Part shown: positions 8,753 through 16,816 of the stretch, piece by piece | Layout: every line of letters begins with the position of its first letter | Numbering within the stretch: position 1 is the first letter of the stretch | The notes under the pieces: generated by a model | What the model was told of the DNA's origin: nothing | The model's database searches: none | The model's input: the letters and a program-made list of their open reading frames with translations, nothing else | From: Hungatella sp. UBA4396 | GTDB lineage: Bacteria > Bacillota > Clostridia > Lachnospirales > Lachnospiraceae | Direction of reading: 5' to 3' | Length of the DNA: 64,000 nt | Assembly (NCBI GenBank): GCA_002389905.1 | Contig: DGRE01000060.1 | Location: 1-64,000, forward strand | Translations under genes and position numbers: made by a program

Positions 8753-10624
8753 ATGGAAAAAAGAGCGAAATTACTTGCGGTATTATTAATAACGGTATTT
8801 GTTTTCCTGGGATACCGTATTTATAACGGATCAATAACCAAAACGGTTTATGAAAGCGATGTGGAATATGTGATCGGTGTTTCCCAGGCGAATATGAGGG
8901 AAGCATGGAGGATTGCGCTGATCCATGAGATTCAGGAAGAGGCGAGAAAGTATCCCAATATCAGGATCGTCACGGCAGATGCCACCTCCAGCGTGGAGAA
9001 GCAGGAAAAGGATGTTGACAGGCTTCTGGACTTTGGCATTGACCTTCTGATCATTTCCCCCTGTGATTCCAGCCGTCTGACAAAGAAGGTGGCTGAGGTT
9101 TATCAGGAGGGTGTTCCGGTCATTGTTATGGACCGGAGCGTGGAGGGCTTTGATTATAACCTGTTTATCGGCCCGGACAACAACCTCATCGGAAAGCAGG
9201 GAGGAGAGTGTGCGGTTCAGCTTTTGGAAAACGGCAAGGGGAAAATTCTGGAGCTTCGTGCCACTGCCGGTTCCCTTCAGAGCGAGGAGCGAAGCGAGGG
9301 CTTTGATTCTGTGATAAGGGATTATCCTGATATTGAGAAAACAGCCTGTGATTTAAAAAATGATATGAAAGACCCCGCCTATGATGCAGTTTTTGCCATG
9401 AAAGAGGAGCTGAAAGGTGTTTCTCTTATATTTGCCAACAATGATTCTGTGGCTTTTGGAGCCTATGAGGCATTAAAGGACAGGAATCTGGCTGATAAGA
9501 TAAAGGTCATCGGATGTGATGGCTTTACCGGAGAAAATGAAGGTGTGGATCTGGTGAGGAAAGGAAAACTTGCGGCAACGATTTCCTGTCCCACAGGTGG
9601 AAAAGAGGCAGTACAATATGCCATTAATATTCTGCGCAATGAAAGCGGTGTTCCCAAGCAGGTGATTTTAAGAAGCCATACCATCTATCCTCAGAATGCC
9701 GGTCAATATCTGGTGTCTCTTGACAGGGAAACTGTGGACGATGGCAGGAGAATTACTGTGGGATATTCCCAGGTGGGACAGGAGAGCCAGTGGAGGCTTG
9801 CCAATACCCGCTCGATTCAGGAGGCTGCCAAAGAATTTAACGTGGAGCTTCTTTTTGACAGCGCTGACCAGTCTCAACAGAAGCAGATTGAGGCCATCCG
9901 CAGGTTTATTAAGGAAAAGGCGGATGTCATCGTGGTTTCTCCGGTGGTGGAAACGGGCTGGGACGAGGTTTTGAAAGAGGCCAAGGAAGCCGGTATCCCT
10001 GTGGTCATGTCTGACCGCAGAATCGAAGCGGGGGACGATTTAACTACTACTTATATTGGAGCTGACTTTTTGGAAGAAGGGCGGAGGGCCATGCGCTGGC
10101 TCAAGGCACATGTAAAGCCCGAACAGAGAAAACTTCATATTTTAGAAATTCAGGGAAGTGAGGGGGCCACGCCTACGGAGGAGCGAAAGAAAGGATTTTT
10201 TGAAATATTGGAGGAGAACCCCCAATACCAGATCGTATATACGGATTATGGAGATTTCACTTATGATGGAGGAAAACAGGTGGTTGAGGAATACATCAGC
10301 AGTCATAACTGGGATGTGGATATTATATTTTCTCACAACGATGACATGGCCCTTGGGGCCATTGAAGCCCTGGAGGCACATGGATTGAATCCGGGAGAGG
10401 ATATTATCATCGTTTCCGTGGATGCGACAAAGGAAGCATTTCAGGCAATGATAGACGGAAAACTCAATTGTGCGGTGGAGTGCAGCCCCCTTCTGGGACC
10501 TCCCCTTATGAAGGCGATCCGGGATATGATGGCAGGAAAGGAAATGCCCCTTCGGATTATAACGGAAGAAAAGGTGTACGATCAGTCCGATGCGGAAACA
10601 GTCATAAAAACCAGGGAATATTAA
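8753..10624 (+). CDS. Membrane-anchored tandem sugar-binding protein (two fused periplasmic-binding domains)
   Basis: This 623-residue protein has one N-terminal hydrophobic segment (about residues 5-24) and no lipobox cysteine, so it is probably tethered to the outer membrane face. Two complete type I periplasmic-binding domains follow, at about 37-325 and 340-620. The second carries VGYSQVGQESQWRLANT, SPVVETGWDE, SDRRIEAGDD and SHNDDMALGAIEAL, nearly repeating the lipoprotein encoded at 2159. The first is more divergent (GVSQANMREAWR, DRSVEGFDYN, NNDSVAFGAYEAL). An upstream in-frame TTG at 8738 is possible; the ATG right after the kinase stop is preferred. Its position directly after the kinase suggests a sensory accessory subunit, but that role is inferred. 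Confidence 0.88.
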   Translation: MEKRAKLLAVLLITVFVFLGYRIYNGSITKTVYESDVEYVIGVSQANMREAWRIALIHEIQEEARKYPNIRIVTADATSSVEKQEKDVDRLLDFGIDLLIISPCDSSRLTKKVAEVYQEGVPVIVMDRSVEGFDYNLFIGPDNNLIGKQGGECAVQLLENGKGKILELRATAGSLQSEERSEGFDSVIRDYPDIEKTACDLKNDMKDPAYDAVFAMKEELKGVSLIFANNDSVAFGAYEALKDRNLADKIKVIGCDGFTGENEGVDLVRKGKLAATISCPTGGKEAVQYAINILRNESGVPKQVILRSHTIYPQNAGQYLVSLDRETVDDGRRITVGYSQVGQESQWRLANTRSIQEAAKEFNVELLFDSADQSQQKQIEAIRRFIKEKADVIVVSPVVETGWDEVLKEAKEAGIPVVMSDRRIEAGDDLTTTYIGADFLEEGRRAMRWLKAHVKPEQRKLHILEIQGSEGATPTEERKKGFFEILEENPQYQIVYTDYGDFTYDGGKQVVEEYISSHNWDVDIIFSHNDDMALGAIEALEAHGLNPGEDIIIVSVDATKEAFQAMIDGKLNCAVECSPLLGPPLMKAIRDMMAGKEMPLRIITEEKVYDQSDAETVIKTREY

Positions 10625-10698
10625 ATGTATTTTTTAAGATTTTGCCTTTGTTTTCAGGCTTTTGAACTTGTGAAAGATAAGGCGTTTGTAAAAATGGC

Positions 10699-10727
10699 TT
10701 GATTATTGGCCAAAAATATAGTATTAT
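10699..10727 (+). promoter_or_regulatory. Promoter of the tRNA-Leu-like pseudogene
   Basis: TTGATT (10699-10704) and TATTAT (10722-10727) are 17 nt apart. Box sequence, spacing and a short downstream hairpin (AATTGA/TCAATT near 10737-10753) all match the promoter of the intact tRNA-Leu at 12006, so the two cassettes are duplicates. Confidence 0.65.
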
Positions 10728-10772
10728 AGCCGTGTGAATTGATTTGTCAATTTACACAATTAAAAAGTATAA

Positions 10773-10850
10773 GCGGGGGAATTGGCAGACGCGCACGGCT
10801 TGGTTTCGTGTGGCAGAAATACCTTGAGGGTCTAAGTCCTGTTTTCCGCA
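10773..10850 (+). pseudogene. Degenerate tRNA-Leu copy
   Basis: This 78-nt sequence aligns throughout with the tRNA-Leu(CAG) genes but lacks 6 nt covering the acceptor/D-stem junction. Its T loop reads TCTAAGT instead of TTCGACT and there is a mismatch in the T stem. The anticodon loop is CTTGGTT, giving UGG (a Pro anticodon) in a Leu-type body. Acceptor pairing GCGGGGG/TTTCCGC would need three G-U pairs. It is probably not a working tRNA, yet it keeps a promoter and a terminator. Confidence 0.75.
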
Positions 10851-10855
10851 TTTGG

Positions 10856-10896
10856 AAAAGACATACTATCCTGAAAAGGTAAGGTATGTCTTTTTT
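10856..10896 (+). terminator. Terminator after the tRNA-Leu-like pseudogene
   Basis: AAAAGACATAC pairs with GTATGTCTTTT and is followed by further T residues. It is one of four similar AAGACATA/TATGTCTT hairpins in the window (others at 13368, 21973 and 22036). Confidence 0.8.
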
Positions 10897-10984
10897 GTAA
10901 ACCGTTGATATAAAACAGTGAAAAGGGCAACAGGACGAAAAAGTTTTATGTAATTCTGCGAAATTGCGCAAGAGAGGGATCGGT

Positions 10985-11899
10985 ATGATGGGAGAGAAAA
11001 CCAAAAACAGAATCTTGATCGTTGAAGACAGCATATTTAACCAGAAGATATTGGAAAATATTCTGATGGACAGCTATATTCTGGAAACAGCCGCAAGTGC
11101 CAGAGAGGCATTTTCTATTTTGGAATTCTTTGCTCCTCATCTGATCCTGCTGGATATTATTTTGCCCGATGCAAATGGCTTTGATGTTCTCCGTTCCCTG
11201 GGGGAATGTGAACGCACGAAACATATCCCTGTTATTGTTATCAGTGGTCTGGACAGGGAAAAGGATGAGGAAAAGGGCTTTTTGCTGGGGGCAGTGGATT
11301 ATATCAAGAAGCCTTTTAAGAAGGCCATTGTAAAGGCCAGGATAGGCACTCAGATTCAGATTATCAATCAGATGCGGGCTATTGAAGAGATGAGTCTGAG
11401 GGATGGCCTGACTGGTGTTTTTAACCGCAGGGCCTTTGACAGGAAGATGCGGGCTGAATGGGAGGCTGCTTATGAGAATGCCTCCCCTTTAAGCCTGCTG
11501 ATGATTGATGTGGACTTATTCAAGTGCTACAATGATACATATGGACATCCCCAGGGGGATATGATGCTGCAGGCAGTGGCAATCACCATAAAATCTATGT
11601 TGAGGCCGGGAGTAGATATTCTTTGCCGTTATGGAGGAGAAGAATTTGTGGTGATTTTGCCGGAAACCGAATTAACGGAGGCTGTTATCGCTGGGGAGAA
11701 AATACGTCTCAGCATCAAGGCGCTGCAGATCCCTTCTCCCGATTCCGGTACTGCAACCAGGGCTACAATCAGCATTGGGGCGGCTTCTTTGTATCCGCAG
11801 GATTCAGGAAATCCGATGGAGCTGATTGAGGCAGCAGACAGTATGCTTTACAGAGCAAAGGAGATGGGACGCAACCAGGTGCAGTATGAAGGAAAATAG
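10985..11899 (+). CDS. Response regulator with diguanylate cyclase (GGDEF) output domain
   Basis: This 304-residue PleD/WspR-like cytoplasmic protein has a receiver domain at about residues 8-125 with acidic residues E14/D15, phospho-acceptor D57 (LLDIILPD) and the lysine in YIKKPF. A GGDEF domain fills about 135-303 and contains SLRDGLTGVFNRRAF and the active-site sequence GGEEF at 217-221, so it should make cyclic di-GMP. The ATG at 10985 is chosen with GAGAGGG upstream; an in-frame TTG at 10964 is less likely. No kinase is adjacent. It sits between the degenerate and the intact tRNA-Leu cassettes. Confidence 0.92.
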   Translation: MMGEKTKNRILIVEDSIFNQKILENILMDSYILETAASAREAFSILEFFAPHLILLDIILPDANGFDVLRSLGECERTKHIPVIVISGLDREKDEEKGFLLGAVDYIKKPFKKAIVKARIGTQIQIINQMRAIEEMSLRDGLTGVFNRRAFDRKMRAEWEAAYENASPLSLLMIDVDLFKCYNDTYGHPQGDMMLQAVAITIKSMLRPGVDILCRYGGEEFVVILPETELTEAVIAGEKIRLSIKALQIPSPDSGTATRATISIGAASLYPQDSGNPMELIEAADSMLYRAKEMGRNQVQYEGK

Positions 11900-11935
11900 G
11901 AATTGAAAGGGAGAGAAATAAAATAAAAAAAGTGC

Positions 11936-11964
11936 TTGATTATTTTGGAAAAGTGTAGTATTAT
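11936..11964 (+). promoter_or_regulatory. Promoter of the second tRNA-Leu(CAG)
   Basis: TTGATT (11936-11941), a 17-nt spacer and TATTAT (11959-11964) are followed by a hairpin AAATTGA-TTCG-TCAATTT in the leader (about 11974-11991). The same arrangement precedes the pseudogene at 10773. Confidence 0.72.
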
Positions 11965-12005
11965 AATTGTACAAATTGATTCGTCAATTTAGACAATTAC
12001 AAAAA

Positions 12006-12089
12006 GCAGAAGTGGCGGAATTGGCAGACGCGCACGGTTCAGGTCCGTGTGGTAGCAATACCTTGAGGGTTCGACTCCCTTCTTCTGCA
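12006..12089 (+). tRNA. tRNA-Leu (anticodon CAG), second copy
   Basis: It is identical base for base to 527-610, with anticodon loop TTCAGGT, anticodon CAG and no encoded CCA. It marks the left edge of the accessory region at 12.3-29.5 kb, but no integrase or repeated tRNA end was found to show it acts as an attachment site. Confidence 0.96.
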
Positions 12090-12093
12090 TTAG

Positions 12094-12130
12094 AAACAGA
12101 CAAATTTCGACAAGAATTTGTCTGTTTTTT
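12094..12130 (+). terminator. Terminator of tRNA-Leu(CAG)
   Basis: AAACAGACAAATT pairs with AATTTGTCTGTTT, 8-nt loop, with a six-T tract. Confidence 0.85.
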
Positions 12131-12326
12131 GCTCTCTGACAAGCTATAATAAAGGTAATTACTTTTATAATATATAGATAAACAGAAATTTATATTGCAA
12201 ATTAGTAGTATAAAGTTCATTATTGGGATAGTGAAAATACTGTAATGATTTTTAAAATAAGAGCAGAGCAGGTCAAGCGGACAAATCGAAATAGTGATAT
12301 GCTATCTATTGAAGGAGGTGCATATC

Positions 12327-13235
12327 ATGCACGCATGGGAAGCCATACAAAAGACATTGGATTTTATTGAGACAAATATCAGTGAAAAAATTGGTATTGA
12401 ACAGCTTGCGAAAGAATCAGCATTATCTCTTTTTTATTATCAAAGATTATTTTCTCGTCTTGTTAAAAAACCAGTCCGAGAATATATTAAACTACGCCGA
12501 TTAGCTTTCGCCTGTGAGTCACTTGCTGATAAACAGCGTCGCATTTTAGATATTGCGCTGGATTGCGGCTTTGGAAGCCACGAAACATTTACAAGAGCAT
12601 TCAAAGAAGCCTATAAAATGACGCCGGAAGAATATCGCGAACAACCGGTAATATTTAATCAGTTTGATAAGCCCGATTTATTGCTAAACTACACAATGAT
12701 TGACCAAGGTGTCCCGCTTATCAGTGATGGACTTGTGTTGGAGTTTAACCGTAAAACAACCCTGCAACCAATTCTTTTTATGGGTGTGACGGGTATCATT
12801 CCTATTGTGGGACAAATGCCACTTGGCGAAGCTACGGGCATAGATATGCCTGGTCAAGTATGGGAAAAATTCCACCAAGAAAAACAGTTTATTTCTCGGA
12901 TAAAGGGAGGGCGTGAGCTGGGAGTTGCTTATCTTGGCGATGTACCTGAAGGTTATTTCACTTACTTTGCTGGTGCGGAAGTAGCGCAGGAAACAGAAGA
13001 TAGCCGCTTTGTTAAATGGGAGCTTCCTGCCAGAGAATACATTGTTTGCGGATTTGAAGCAGAAAATTTTGAACAGCTCGTAACCGTAGCTATCAATAAA
13101 GCTGTAAAGTATAGTGGACTTTGGCTTGAAAAACATGGATTGACTATGGATGTTTATTCTCCTGAAATGTACTACGATAGCTCACCTGACGGTAGCTACA
13201 TGGAATTGTGGATGCCAACATCAGAAAAGTGCTGA
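12327..13235 (+). CDS. AraC-family regulator with GyrI-like effector-binding domain
   Basis: In this 302-residue protein residues 1-105 hold a two-HTH AraC DNA-binding domain (IGIEQLAKESALSLFYYQRLFSRLVKKP and ALDCGFGSHETFTRAFKEAYKMTPEEYR). Residues ~150-300 resemble the AraC-type effector-binding (GyrI-like) domain that binds small hydrophobic or drug-like molecules in Rob and SoxS-like proteins. The start is the ATG after GGAGGTGCATATC; an in-frame ATG 33 nt earlier lacks a site. It is alone on its strand, with the tRNA upstream and a transposase remnant downstream. The target genes cannot be told from sequence. Confidence 0.88.
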   Translation: MHAWEAIQKTLDFIETNISEKIGIEQLAKESALSLFYYQRLFSRLVKKPVREYIKLRRLAFACESLADKQRRILDIALDCGFGSHETFTRAFKEAYKMTPEEYREQPVIFNQFDKPDLLLNYTMIDQGVPLISDGLVLEFNRKTTLQPILFMGVTGIIPIVGQMPLGEATGIDMPGQVWEKFHQEKQFISRIKGGRELGVAYLGDVPEGYFTYFAGAEVAQETEDSRFVKWELPAREYIVCGFEAENFEQLVTVAINKAVKYSGLWLEKHGLTMDVYSPEMYYDSSPDGSYMELWMPTSEKC

Positions 13236-13367
13236 TAACGATTTCGTATTATTGCAATTAAATTTGGAGCACCATATTACGGAAATGTGAAGCTATCAAT
13301 TCCAATTTGAAGATTAGACGATAAGAATTTCCACCTACCGCAAAAATCTTTTTTCTATTATTATTCC

Positions 13368-13409
13368 AAAAAAGACATAGCTTTCCGCCAGGGAAGGGTA
13401 TGTCTTTTT
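13368..13409 (+). terminator. Terminator-like hairpin after the AraC gene
   Basis: AAAAAAGACATA pairs with TATGTCTTTTT, and the inner CTTTCC/GGGAAG segments extend the stem. It belongs to the repeated AAGACATA hairpin group. Confidence 0.7.
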
Positions 13410-13479
13410 AATGCAGATAAAGTATGGCATTATGAGGATGTATATTATTTATGTTATACAGATAAACAGGGGGATCGCA

Positions 13480-13670
13480 ATAGGAATTATAAAAGAAGAA
13501 TTATTCCATCTGATTATGGAACAGAAATTTGAAAAAAGCAAGAGATCATGTCTGCGATTATAGAGGAGATTAAAAAGAATCTGCTGCCTGTCCGAAAAGG
13601 GCGGAATTATGAACGCTCCTGCGGAAAACTAGCCAGTAAATATTCAAACGCCCGAAAACGTTTGTACTAA
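13480..13670 (+). pseudogene. C-terminal remnant of an IS4-like transposase
   Basis: Two overlapping frames read like the tail of a transposase, shifted by one frameshift. IGIIKEELFHLIMEQKFEKS ends at a stop, and another frame continues with IIEEIKKNLLPVRKGRNYER and ends KYSNARKRLY. The segment with PVRKGRNYER followed by basic residues and a terminal tyrosine is typical of IS4-type C-termini. There is no start, catalytic DDE region or inverted repeat. The rest of 13236-13857 holds one hairpin (13368) and otherwise nothing recognisable. Confidence 0.45.
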
Positions 13671-13857
13671 GATTGAGGAAAGAAACATAGGGGGGGAGTT
13701 TGCCAAGAGGGACTTTGTCCATCTTTTTATGTATTTCAATATATTCGCCATATCATGGTTTGTTGCGGTGAACCCGTTAAAACATCCTTGCATATAATAA
13801 AATACAATTCCTGGAAGTTGAACTGGCGGCCAATCAAGAACAAAAAGGAGGGATTTG

Positions 13858-15333
13858 ATGGATGCTTCTTTTCTTTGTGGATTGAGTGGTTCTATTGTTA
13901 CGCCTTGCGATGATTCCTATAACGAAGATAGACAAGGCTGGAACCGTGCAGTTCAGCACTATCCACTTGTTATCAATTATTGCCGGACGGCAGAGGATGT
14001 GTCCAATGCGGTGATGTGGGCAAGGCGAAACCATGTTGAGCTGCGAATCCGGGGCGGTGGCCACAATTATGAGGGATATTCCAATGGAAATTGTGTTCTC
14101 ATAATTGATGTAAGCAAAATGAAAAATATGGAACTGGATCAGCAGTCTCATACTGTGTGCGTGCAGGGCGGCGTGATAAACCGTGAGTTATATGAATACT
14201 TAGCATCTAAAGGGTATCCCTTTCCGGGCGGAACTTGCCCAACGGTAGGCGTCAGCGGGTATGCACTAAGTGGCGGATGGGGGCTTTCCTGCCGCTGCTT
14301 CGGTTTGGGATGCGACAGCATAGAAGAGATTACACTGGTTAATTATAAAGGTCAGATTATCAAAGCAAATAGCAGGTACAATGAGGATTTGTTCTGGGCT
14401 TGCCGTGGTGCGGGCGGAGGGAATTTTGGTGTTATTATTTCTATAACGTTCAAACTCCCTCCACCTATCCAAAACGTTACGCTGATTGAGATTGACTACC
14501 TCCATTCAGATGCACAGATACAGAAACTATTCCTGCAAACATGGCAAACATGGCTGTGTCATGCGGATCAACGCCTCACTTTGATATCGAGAATCTACAA
14601 TTCCGATGTAGACGGTCTATCCATGTTGGTAAGAGGAATTTTCTATGGTGAGCCGGAAGAGGCGGCTTGTTTGGTTCAAAGCTTTTTGAATTTGCAGGGA
14701 GCTGTTTCGGATATTCAGTATGTAACCTTCTTAGAAGCCGTAACTATACTTGGCAGTTCATATCCTGACTTTGAAAAATTCCAATCTGCCAGCCGGTTTG
14801 TTTACAGACAGTTTAGTCTATGCGAAATCAGCGACATTGCAGAGCTGATTCAAAATCGCCCGGACGGCTCTGTTTATACGGGACTGTCTATGTATGCGCT
14901 GGGTGGCAAGGTAGCAGAAACGGACGTGAATGATACCGCATTTTTTCACCGCAATGCACATTATATTATATGGATAGAGACCATTTGGGAGGAAAGCCGT
15001 TTTGCTTGTGTCAATTCCGCGTGGATTAATCAACAGTTCCAGTGTCTGGTTCCACTTACGACAGGATCTTATGTGAATTTCCCTTATGATGGGATGTACT
15101 GCTATAAGAGTGAATATTACGGATGTCATGTTGAATGTCTGAAAGAAATCAAACAAAAATATGATCCTTATAATGTTTTTACGTTTCCGCAGGGGTTGGA
15201 AAGCTGTGGCAAATATAATATAGACAACATAGGATTACCAGAAGAGCAAACCCAGCGTCAAGCAGACGGGATGCCTGTAAAATCGTCAAGAGGAAACCAT
15301 CGGGGCTTCCGATATGTAAATTTCACGGATTGA
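13858..15333 (+). CDS. FAD-linked oxidoreductase, berberine-bridge-enzyme-like
   Basis: This 491-residue protein has an N-terminal FAD_binding_4 (PCMH-type) domain at about 35-210 and a C-terminal BBE motif, KYDPYNVFTFPQGL. Two residues known to bind FAD covalently in the BBE group are visible: H69 in RGGGHNYEG and C127 in GGTCPTVG, so bicovalent FAD is expected. Relatives oxidise sugars, alkaloids or polyketides using O2. No signal peptide is seen. The start is the ATG after AAGGAGGG (a TTG one codon earlier is possible). An O2-dependent flavoenzyme is unexpected in a strict anaerobe and suggests acquired DNA; its substrate is unknown. Confidence 0.9.
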   Translation: MDASFLCGLSGSIVTPCDDSYNEDRQGWNRAVQHYPLVINYCRTAEDVSNAVMWARRNHVELRIRGGGHNYEGYSNGNCVLIIDVSKMKNMELDQQSHTVCVQGGVINRELYEYLASKGYPFPGGTCPTVGVSGYALSGGWGLSCRCFGLGCDSIEEITLVNYKGQIIKANSRYNEDLFWACRGAGGGNFGVIISITFKLPPPIQNVTLIEIDYLHSDAQIQKLFLQTWQTWLCHADQRLTLISRIYNSDVDGLSMLVRGIFYGEPEEAACLVQSFLNLQGAVSDIQYVTFLEAVTILGSSYPDFEKFQSASRFVYRQFSLCEISDIAELIQNRPDGSVYTGLSMYALGGKVAETDVNDTAFFHRNAHYIIWIETIWEESRFACVNSAWINQQFQCLVPLTTGSYVNFPYDGMYCYKSEYYGCHVECLKEIKQKYDPYNVFTFPQGLESCGKYNIDNIGLPEEQTQRQADGMPVKSSRGNHRGFRYVNFTD

Positions 15334-15387
15334 TCCTCACAGTTCCGATTTCCACAGCAATCAAACAAAACTCGTCGGCTGCATTAC

Positions 15388-15424
15388 AAAAAGCACAGCT
15401 TCCGTCAAGGAAGTTGTGCTTTTT
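15388..15424 (+). terminator. Terminator of the BBE-like gene
   Basis: AAAAAGCACAGCTTCC pairs with GGAAGTTGTGCTTTTT around a 5-nt loop, with the U tract within the stem. Confidence 0.85.
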
Positions 15425-15777
15425 GTATGGCAAAATGTGATATTATGGATAAAGAACTTTGAGGTGCCCCCTTAAAGTTAGACTTTATAGCGTAGTAGCT
15501 TTGCTGTGATTTTTCCTGCCTTCATTTTTCATTATCGCCTTTCAAATTGTATCAGGCTTTCTGCCTGTGCCTCACAGCTTATACATTCACGGGTGGAAAG
15601 CAAGCTCCAAAAGCAGGAAAACAGCCAAACCGTTTTCGGCTCACTCTATATTTGAATTATTTATAGAAGTGAACTTGATTTTTAATAAAAATGTGCTAAT
15701 CTGTGCATTAACACTAGTGCAATAACTGTTTGCGAGAGTAAGCAACAGCATTCTCCAAATCGCAGCTTGGTAACCCA
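15425..15777. other. Gene-free stretch with possible IS3-like end remnant
   Basis: No convincing coding region is seen. The sequence near 15461-15487 (GAGGTGCCCCCTTAAAGTTAGA) resembles the termini of IS3/IS150-type elements common in Clostridia, but no partner end or transposase is present. The rest is AT-rich with no clear structure. Confidence 0.3.
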
Positions 15778-15819
15778 TGACATTCGTCACTATTGCGATG
15801 AATAAACTCTGGATATAAT
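15778..15819 (+). promoter_or_regulatory. Candidate activated promoter of the ABC exporter operon
   Basis: The inverted repeat TGAC-ATTC-GTCA (15778-15789) lies directly upstream of a poor -35 region, followed by a perfect TATAAT at 15814-15819. A palindrome next to a weak -35 fits activation by a NarL/FixJ-type regulator, and one is encoded at 20136. Confidence 0.5.
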
Positions 15820-15868
15820 AAAAGTACGTATTGAGCAGATGCGTAATTCGATTAGTGGAGGTGTCTAT

Positions 15869-16816
15869 ATGACAGTGGCAAATCTTAAAGACGTGGTCAA
15901 GCGTTTTGGGAATGTACAGGCGCTGGATCATGTGAGTTTTGATATTCAGGAAGGAGAAGTCTTGGGGCTGCTGGGGCCAAATGGTGCGGGCAAAACCACG
16001 GCGATTCGCGCTCTGGCGGGTCTTATTGGAGCGGATTCCGGAGAAATCATACTTCTGGGTGAAAAGCAGGACGTGAATAATATCCGGCTAAAACAGCACA
16101 TGGGGCTGGTAACACAGGAGGTGACGGTATTCGAGGAACTGTCCGCCGAGGAGAATTTACGCTTTTTCGGCGGATTATATGGAGTTAAAGGAGATACGCT
16201 GCACCAGCGCGTAAAGGAAACGCTGGAATTTGTGGGATTATCCGAGCACGCGAAAAAAGCGCCGGGCAAATTCTCTGGCGGTATGCAGCGCAGGCTCAAC
16301 ATTGCATGTGCGCTGGTACATTCCCCGAAATTCCTCATTATGGACGAACCGACCGTGGGCATTGACCCCCAGTCGCGTAGCTATATTCTGGAATCCGTCA
16401 AACGGCTAACAACACAGGGTACAACAGTGCTGTACACCTCCCACTATATGGAGGAGGTGCAGGCCATTGCCGACCGCATCGTCATTATGGATTTGGGCCG
16501 GGTAATTGCCTCTGGCACGTTGGATGAGTTGATTGGCCGTATTCAGCATGAGGAAACTATCCGCATTACCGTGACAAATCCCACCGCCACCCTTTTAGAA
16601 AGCTTCCGTGCGATCCAAGGCGTTAAAACAGTAATACAAAAGGGCGCTGATTATGCTATTGTATCCGGCGCAGGCTCCGGAAACCTGAACCGGGTGTTGG
16701 AAGTGGCGCAGCAGAACGGGGGCGTTTCCAATATTTCAGCGGACAAGCCTACGCTTGAGGATGTATTCCTGACGCTAACCGGAAAAAAACTGCGGGATGA
16801 GGAGACAAACTCATGA
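15869..16816 (+). CDS. ABC exporter ATPase (DrrA/CcmA type)
   Basis: This 315-residue single nucleotide-binding domain has Walker A GPNGAGKTT (about 43-51), signature FSGGMQRR, Walker B LIMDEPTVGID and the switch histidine in LYTSHYMEE. The C-terminal ~90 residues form the extra domain found in drug and peptide exporters of the daunorubicin-resistance type. The start is the ATG after GGAGGTGTCTAT. Its stop overlaps the first permease gene by 4 nt. It probably powers export of, or defence against, an antimicrobial; substrate not determinable. Confidence 0.92.
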   Translation: MTVANLKDVVKRFGNVQALDHVSFDIQEGEVLGLLGPNGAGKTTAIRALAGLIGADSGEIILLGEKQDVNNIRLKQHMGLVTQEVTVFEELSAEENLRFFGGLYGVKGDTLHQRVKETLEFVGLSEHAKKAPGKFSGGMQRRLNIACALVHSPKFLIMDEPTVGIDPQSRSYILESVKRLTTQGTTVLYTSHYMEEVQAIADRIVIMDLGRVIASGTLDELIGRIQHEETIRITVTNPTATLLESFRAIQGVKTVIQKGADYAIVSGAGSGNLNRVLEVAQQNGGVSNISADKPTLEDVFLTLTGKKLRDEETNS

